DNA of 64,000 nucleotides from JAWLDA01 sp041686855 (GTDB taxonomy: Bacteria > Bacillota > Limnochordia > DTU080 > RSA5). The stretch lies in the NCBI GenBank assembly GCA_041686855.1, contig JAWLDA010000008.1, positions 127,240 through 191,239 on the forward strand, read 5' to 3'. A program made the translations under genes and the position numbers. Below, piece after piece: positions 60,264-64,000 of the stretch. Position 1 is the stretch's first letter. Every line of letters begins with the position of its first letter. The notes below the pieces were generated by a model, which ran no database searches, was not told the DNA's origin, and saw nothing but the letters and a program-made list of their open reading frames with translations.

Positions 60264-61355
60264 TTAATCCAAGCCGAAACGGATCTTTAAGCGCTCGACT
60301 GTGTGATTCCACTTTGGAGCACGTGGACGCGCTACAGAGTTTTGGTTCCCAAAGAACCCTTTTTCCCGAATCGCGTCTGATGGATCGACCGTATGCAGCC
60401 AATTCACGCCCACCAGATAGTCCGCTGTGTCAGGATCCTCAGCTGCTCGTCGTAAAGTCGCTGCAATGTCTGAGACTTCAATAAGCAATACTTCCTTTCC
60501 ACTATCATCCCTGACGGTGAAATCATCGACGGGCTGCATTGTACGGCAAACGATACCCACTCCAACATATCCGGAACCGGGTACGTTTACCCAAATCCGC
60601 GCTTCGGGCTGGAGCATCTCGAGCGTCCTGGAGTACCATGACCCACCGCCAGCGACCACGTACCCTCGCTTTAGTCCATCCTGGACTACTCTATTGTCGT
60701 ACCCGAACGAAACATAGTATTCTCCGTTCCACTCCCCACCTGACGAGTCATCTCCGGGTCCGACAGAAATCTCTGCCGGATCTCGAAACCAAGCCCGACT
60801 GAGATACTCGCGATCTCCGTCCTGAAAGACCCGGAAGAATACCGCGTTGATTCGAACGCTATATTCATCCGCAAGATAACGAACAACTCGTTCAGTTCCG
60901 GGATCAAGACTCGCCGCCACTATGACGAGTTCGTGTGCTGAGTTTAGCTCATCGGGCATCGTGATCCCGAATTTTTCTCTGAATGCCTCATCGATTGACT
61001 GAATACGATTATTGCCCGAACGCTTCTGGTATTCATCAAAAATCTGCGCTATACGGTCGTCCTCCAAATATGCAACCCATGATCCATAGTCAAGCACCTG
61101 AGCGACGATATCGCGATAGGTTTGATCACGTTTTAGTTCCAAAACTACTAGATTCGCATCTCTATCAATGGCAAGGAGGTCGATAAAACCACCGTGATCG
61201 GTGCGGACCTGCCTCCCGATTACAAGCCAATTCGGGGAAGCAATACTGATATTCTCGTCCAAGATATCTTCAAGTCGGGATTCTAGGTCTAGCGATCCAA
61301 ACTCAACCGGTCGTAGTCCACCGTCGATTCGCCAGACACCAAGTTCCAGTGGCAC
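60264..61355 (-). CDS. NucS-like (DUF91) PD-(D/E)XK nuclease protein
   Basis: 363 residues. The N-terminal domain (about 15-110) has the nuclease core: WLVIGRQVRTDHGGFIDLLA with the metal Asp, then LVVLELKRDQTYRDIVAQVL with E-x-K and the following Q helix. This is the pattern of the endonuclease NucS/DUF91 group. The middle part (AHELVIVAASLDPGTERVVR) continues like DUF91 proteins with an extension, and the C-terminus (WVNVPGSGYVGVGIV) is a separate domain I cannot name. It is whole, ends at an attC arm, and is the largest clear cassette gene. A role in DNA repair or defence is inference. Confidence 0.75.
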   Translation of the reverse strand: MPLELGVWRIDGGLRPVEFGSLDLESRLEDILDENISIASPNWLVIGRQVRTDHGGFIDLLAIDRDANLVVLELKRDQTYRDIVAQVLDYGSWVAYLEDDRIAQIFDEYQKRSGNNRIQSIDEAFREKFGITMPDELNSAHELVIVAASLDPGTERVVRYLADEYSVRINAVFFRVFQDGDREYLSRAWFRDPAEISVGPGDDSSGGEWNGEYYVSFGYDNRVVQDGLKRGYVVAGGGSWYSRTLEMLQPEARIWVNVPGSGYVGVGIVCRTMQPVDDFTVRDDSGKEVLLIEVSDIAATLRRAAEDPDTADYLVGVNWLHTVDPSDAIREKGFFGNQNSVARPRAPKWNHTVERLKIRFGLD

Positions 61356-61492
61356 AATGATTCCACACCTTTCGTTAACAGCGTCACATCATATTTTGCA
61401 AGGGTGAGATCGTGCTGCGAAGCCTCTGCACCTATCCAGACATCACTTCCCGGAATGGATACTCATCCCGATCCGTCCACTCACAGTCTTTT

Positions 61493-61722
61493 TCAATGTT
61501 CGATTATCGTTGCCTTCTCAGGCTCGTTCAGGACTAAACCGAGCGCAATCATTCCTACACCGAACGCCCGAATGACGCGCCGTGAATCGGCATCAGCGCG
61601 AACACACCCCGGCCCAGGTATTCACGTGTGTAAGGGGCGTAGCGCTCGGGTTCCGAGGTCCGTTTGGCTCGAACTTCGTTCGCCAGTTCGTCGTCGGGAT
61701 TGGCTTCAAGCCATCGGCGCAT
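61493..61722 (-). pseudogene. Unidentified gene remnants
   Basis: The 680 bp between 61,356 and 62,036 hold no intact gene. From ATG 61722 a 55-codon frame reads RRWLEANPDDELANEVRAKR, then YAPYTREYLGRGVFALM and stops at 61555. A different frame at about 61,600-61,493 gives RRVIRAFGVGMIALGLVLNE, a likely membrane segment. Both look like real protein rather than noise, so this may be one or two broken genes. No family recognised. Confidence 0.35.
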
Positions 61723-62036
61723 GGTGAGTCATTTGGCCGCCTCGTATCTGTCCCAGCTACCGCTGCCGAGGTCGAACACTCGGGCCCCCGATTCAAGACG
61801 CAGCGGCTGTCATTGACTTCAACAGAATCGCTCGCCTTACACTCCGTCCGCCTGATATTGTCATGCATTCTACGTCCCAACGGAAGACTTCATAGGGCCT
61901 CCCTGCGCTCCATCATCGACCACGGCTATGAAATGCCATAGGCTGGTGGGTGAGCTCCGGGATCCCTCGGCGAGCGTGACCTTGATTCAGCGTCGGAAGA
62001 AGGGCTCGGCACTCAGACCATACACGAGACACGATA

Positions 62037-62873
62037 TCAAGCTTCACTGTAGACTCTCTCAGGGTTGTGCAGAAACTCAGTTACCGCAGAAAGAAACATC
62101 GCCTTGGCATCCTTGTGCACCTCGTGGCCGGCAAATGGGAGGTTCAGAAAGGACGATGATTCAATCCGATGGCGCAACTCGGACGCTTCATGCAATGATA
62201 GCAATGGATCATTATCTCCCCGGACAATCAACGTAGGTGCCTTGATCCTCGAAACCATTTCGCCAGGATATCCGGTCGACTGCTGGTCCACCCATAAGGG
62301 CACAACAGCCTTTACCAATTGGTCGAAATGTGGTTGCGGGTTGACTTCTTCATAATATCGTACAAGATCGGGAAACCTTTTCATCCACATTTCGGTCGTG
62401 ACCCCGCTTAACATGTCCAGAGCCGGATCATCCGGTTTCAACCGCCACTGAGCGCCCATTGTTACGAGCGCTCGAACACGCGACGGAGACTCTCCCGCCA
62501 TCCGATAGCCTACAATACCGCCATCGCTAAACCCAAGCAGCGAAAACGTTTCGATACCGATACGGTCTAGAACTGCTTCGACATCGGCTTGATATCGCTT
62601 ATAGGTCAGGCATGCCGACCCTAAGGTCGACATGCCGTGTCCGCGAAGGTCAATTCCCACAAACCGAAAATGATTCGGCAACTCCCCAATAATTCCGTTA
62701 AAGTCCGCCATGCTACCCAATCCGCCATGAAGAAGTACAAGTGGCTCTCCGGTTGGATTTCCTACGACCTCAAAGTAAATCCTTGCATCTCCGACCTGCA
62801 CATATTGTCCGTCGGACTTATGGAACCTGGTCAAAGTGAAAACCTCCCCGACTGCGGTAGAGTATGTCCACAT
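62037..62873 (-). CDS. Alpha/beta hydrolase, complete copy
   Basis: 278 residues from ATG at 62873, or 265 from the TTG at 62834 with GGGGAGG upstream. Order: LVLLHGGLGSMADFNGIIG (oxyanion loop), DLRGHGMSTLG, nucleophile LLGFSDGGIVGYRMAGESP (Ser near 120), PTLIVRGDNDPLLS (Asp near 225) and LPFAGHEVHKDA (His near 255). All three catalytic residues are present. The first 200 residues are duplicated at 41,351. Cassette with attC immediately upstream; I see no clear attC at its 3' end. Substrate unknown. Confidence 0.87.
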   Translation of the reverse strand: MWTYSTAVGEVFTLTRFHKSDGQYVQVGDARIYFEVVGNPTGEPLVLLHGGLGSMADFNGIIGELPNHFRFVGIDLRGHGMSTLGSACLTYKRYQADVEAVLDRIGIETFSLLGFSDGGIVGYRMAGESPSRVRALVTMGAQWRLKPDDPALDMLSGVTTEMWMKRFPDLVRYYEEVNPQPHFDQLVKAVVPLWVDQQSTGYPGEMVSRIKAPTLIVRGDNDPLLSLHEASELRHRIESSSFLNLPFAGHEVHKDAKAMFLSAVTEFLHNPERVYSEA

Positions 62874-62875
62874 AT

Positions 62876-62964
62876 GCCTAACGTTCTTGCGCATCACTGG
62901 CGAGGGTCACCGCCTCCAACTGCACCTCCCTCCATCACCCGTCTGCTGGATACGCTTGTTAAGC
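62876..62964 (-). repeat. attC recombination site
   Basis: 89 bp. Cores GCCTAAC and GTTAAGC; arms TTGCGCATCACTGG and CTGCTGGATACGC are slightly diverged but still pair. The stop codon of the GNAT gene on its right lies in the core. Confidence 0.8.
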
Positions 62965-63517
62965 CGTCGGTTGCTCGGCGGTCCGTCCGACTGATCCTAC
63001 TCCTTCTTCTAACTCCAGCCTATAACGGACTTCGTGCAACACTACGTCCCCTGGTCTTGTCTCGGTCTTCTCGGTTCCATCCGGCGTGAAACCAGTCACC
63101 TCATAGAACTGCCTTGCACGTTCGTTGGCCTCAAGAACCCAAAGAGTAAGGGGAAGAGAACTTACGCTCTCTCGACCTGTCGAGAACCGCCTTCATCAAT
63201 GCGCTCCCATAGCCGCGCCTCCACTTATTCGGAGTCACATATATACTTGTGATCTCGCCTGTATCTTTTGGAGCATCTTCGTCACGCGATCCTCCGATAC
63301 TGACAAACCCAACGACTTTTCCATGGTCGTCGAGAGCAACAAAGGTATCGACCTCGGTTTCGCGGAGAATCTCAATCCAAGCCCGTGTGTGCCTTTCAAC
63401 GCTTAGACCTGAAAGAAAACTGTCCGGAACGATACCGCGATAAGCTCCCTGCCAGCCGGCTACGTGTACTTCAGCGATCCCTTTGGCATCGGCCACAACA
63501 GCACGGCGAACTCCCAT
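62959..63517 (-). pseudogene. GNAT family N-acetyltransferase, frameshifted at a C run
   Basis: From ATG 63517 the first 124 codons are normal GNAT: VRRAVVADAKGIAEVHVAGW and YRGIVPDSFLSGLSVERHTR, then ITSIYVTPNKWRRGYGSALM. After a four-C run near 63,150 the frame shifts. The expected ending, TLWVLEANERARQFYEVTGF then LHEVRYRLELEEGVGS, continues in another frame to TAA at 62961-62959. A single extra C would explain it: sequencing error, phase variation or decay. The stop in the attC core fits a cassette gene. Confidence 0.75.
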
Positions 63518-63536
63518 TCGGCACCCACCCCAATCG

Positions 63537-63566
63537 GCCTAACGTCCTTGCGTATCAGCGGCGGCG
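63537..63566 (-). repeat. Half attC site
   Basis: GCCTAACGTCCTTGCGTATC followed by AGCGGCGGCG is a perfect left-hand arm. On the right the sequence follows complete sites up to CGTCCG and then departs (GTCAGATCAAGG), so the second arm and core are lost. Confidence 0.8.
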
Positions 63567-63612
63567 TTAACCGACCCAACAGAACCTCCCGCTCCCACCT
63601 CGTCCGGTCAGA

Positions 63613-63933
63613 TCAAGGATTACCTCGCGTGTCCAGCTCTCTCCGGACGGCTTTCGCCCATCGCCAAACGCGCTCCGGAAGCTTTTCAGGCGGGCCCGCG
63701 ATGACGTCTGCGATCGTCGCGGACCATTCCCGGGAAACCACGGGTCGGGGTTCAGTCGGTCTCACCTTCCAAGACCGCCTCTGCTGCTCAAACCGCCCTC
63801 GATTAAGCTCTCGGAGATCCTTGGGTTCTAGCTGTTCATCAACGATGGTCATCACAGCCGAACGATACTCGCGCTCAGCTTCCCGGGTCAATTGGCTTGG
63901 ATGCGGTCCAGCCCCCGATTCTTGGACACTCAT
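63613..63933 (-). CDS. Hypothetical protein, possibly truncated
   Basis: 106 residues, highly charged: SQLTREAEREYRSAVMTIVD, then LRELNRGRFEQQRRSWKVRP, then a Trp-containing end (PERVWRWAKAVRRELDTRGN). Its ATG overlaps the stop of a preceding partial gene by ATGA. It ends close to a half attC, so the C-terminus may be cut. Not recognised; the two-gene overlap recalls a toxin-antitoxin or immunity-type pair, but nothing in sequence proves that. Confidence 0.5.
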   Translation of the reverse strand: MSVQESGAGPHPSQLTREAEREYRSAVMTIVDEQLEPKDLRELNRGRFEQQRRSWKVRPTEPRPVVSREWSATIADVIAGPPEKLPERVWRWAKAVRRELDTRGNP

Positions 63934-64000
63934 AGCTTGATCGGGGTAGGTTTCTCAAGTTTTCGTGTGATTGCTTCGTGATACTCAGCCGGAGGCCGAT
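63930..64000 (-). CDS. 3' end of an unidentified gene
   Basis: Open from the window edge to TGA at 63932-63930. The visible residues are RPPAEYHEAITRKLEKPTPI, then KL. The stop overlaps the next gene's ATG, so they are co-translated. Too short to identify. Confidence 0.4.
   Translation of the reverse strand, partial: RPPAEYHEAITRKLEKPTPIKL

Noticed and set aside
61593..61880. 95-residue minus-strand frame
   Set aside because: It overlaps two better-looking fragments in other frames and has no recognisable composition or ribosome-binding site.
39843..63566. Interpreting the 79-90 bp palindromes as REP elements or MITEs
   Set aside because: They have asymmetric arms with an unpaired base, RYYYAAC/GTTRRRY ends, fixed orientation relative to genes and coincide with gene stops, all of which fit attC. 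No target-site duplications are seen.
36400..64000. Prophage or integrative conjugative element
   Set aside because: There are no structural, packaging, conjugation or replication genes; the only recombinase trace is an integron-type C-terminal stump.
1..64000. CRISPR arrays, tRNA and rRNA genes
   Set aside because: I saw no regularly spaced identical short repeats with unique spacers and no tRNA- or rRNA-like sequence. The regular repeats at 5-7.5 kb and 16-18.7 kb are coding repeats.

Overview
The window is about 64 kb of GC-rich DNA from a bacterium with an outer membrane, because it encodes a complete two-partner secretion pair. I see no rRNA, tRNA, CRISPR array or insertion sequence, so the organism cannot be named. 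Strong Shine-Dalgarno sequences, many TTG/GTG starts, TTGACA/TATAAT-type promoters and a Rex-like operator in front of an NADH dehydrogenase resemble diderm Firmicutes (for example Limnochordia). A spirochaete or another diderm phylum remains possible.

Positions 1-36,150 look like ordinary chromosome. From the left: a two-gene membrane/secreted-protein unit, partial at the window edge; a ZIP metal transporter; the two-partner secretion operon, read leftwards, with a 6,370-residue filamentous exoprotein followed by its outer-membrane transporter; a uracil permease plus an EamA transporter; a LacI regulator with a sugar-binding lipoprotein-type gene; and a Gfo/Idh/MocA oxidoreductase coupled to a glycerophosphodiesterase. 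Next come two gene stumps joined 5' end to 5' end (LysR and a methyltransferase), a type II NADH dehydrogenase with a strong promoter and Rex-like site, and two translationally coupled DUF21/CBS transport proteins.

From about 36,300 to the right edge the character changes. Small, unrelated genes lie almost all on the minus strand: VOC, GNAT, SRPBCC, NTF2, GrpB, isochorismatase, hydrolases, toxin-antitoxin parts, nucleases and a phosphotransferase. Between several of them are 79-90 bp imperfect palindromes with integron attC architecture: outer RYYYAAC/GTTRRRY boxes, conserved inner arms with one unpaired base, and a variable centre. The genes and attC orientation imply a cassette array read leftwards, with any integrase or attI beyond the right edge. 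A short integron-integrase-like C-terminal remnant lies inside the array.

The array is decaying. Many genes are cut at a half-attC, some carry frameshifts or stops, and one hydrolase cassette is present both full length and truncated. A stretch of larger genes (about 45-54 kb) has few recognisable attC sites. It includes a MarR/DJ-1 pair with its operator and a kinase-like/membrane/ABC-exporter operon. It may be older array or inserted chromosome.
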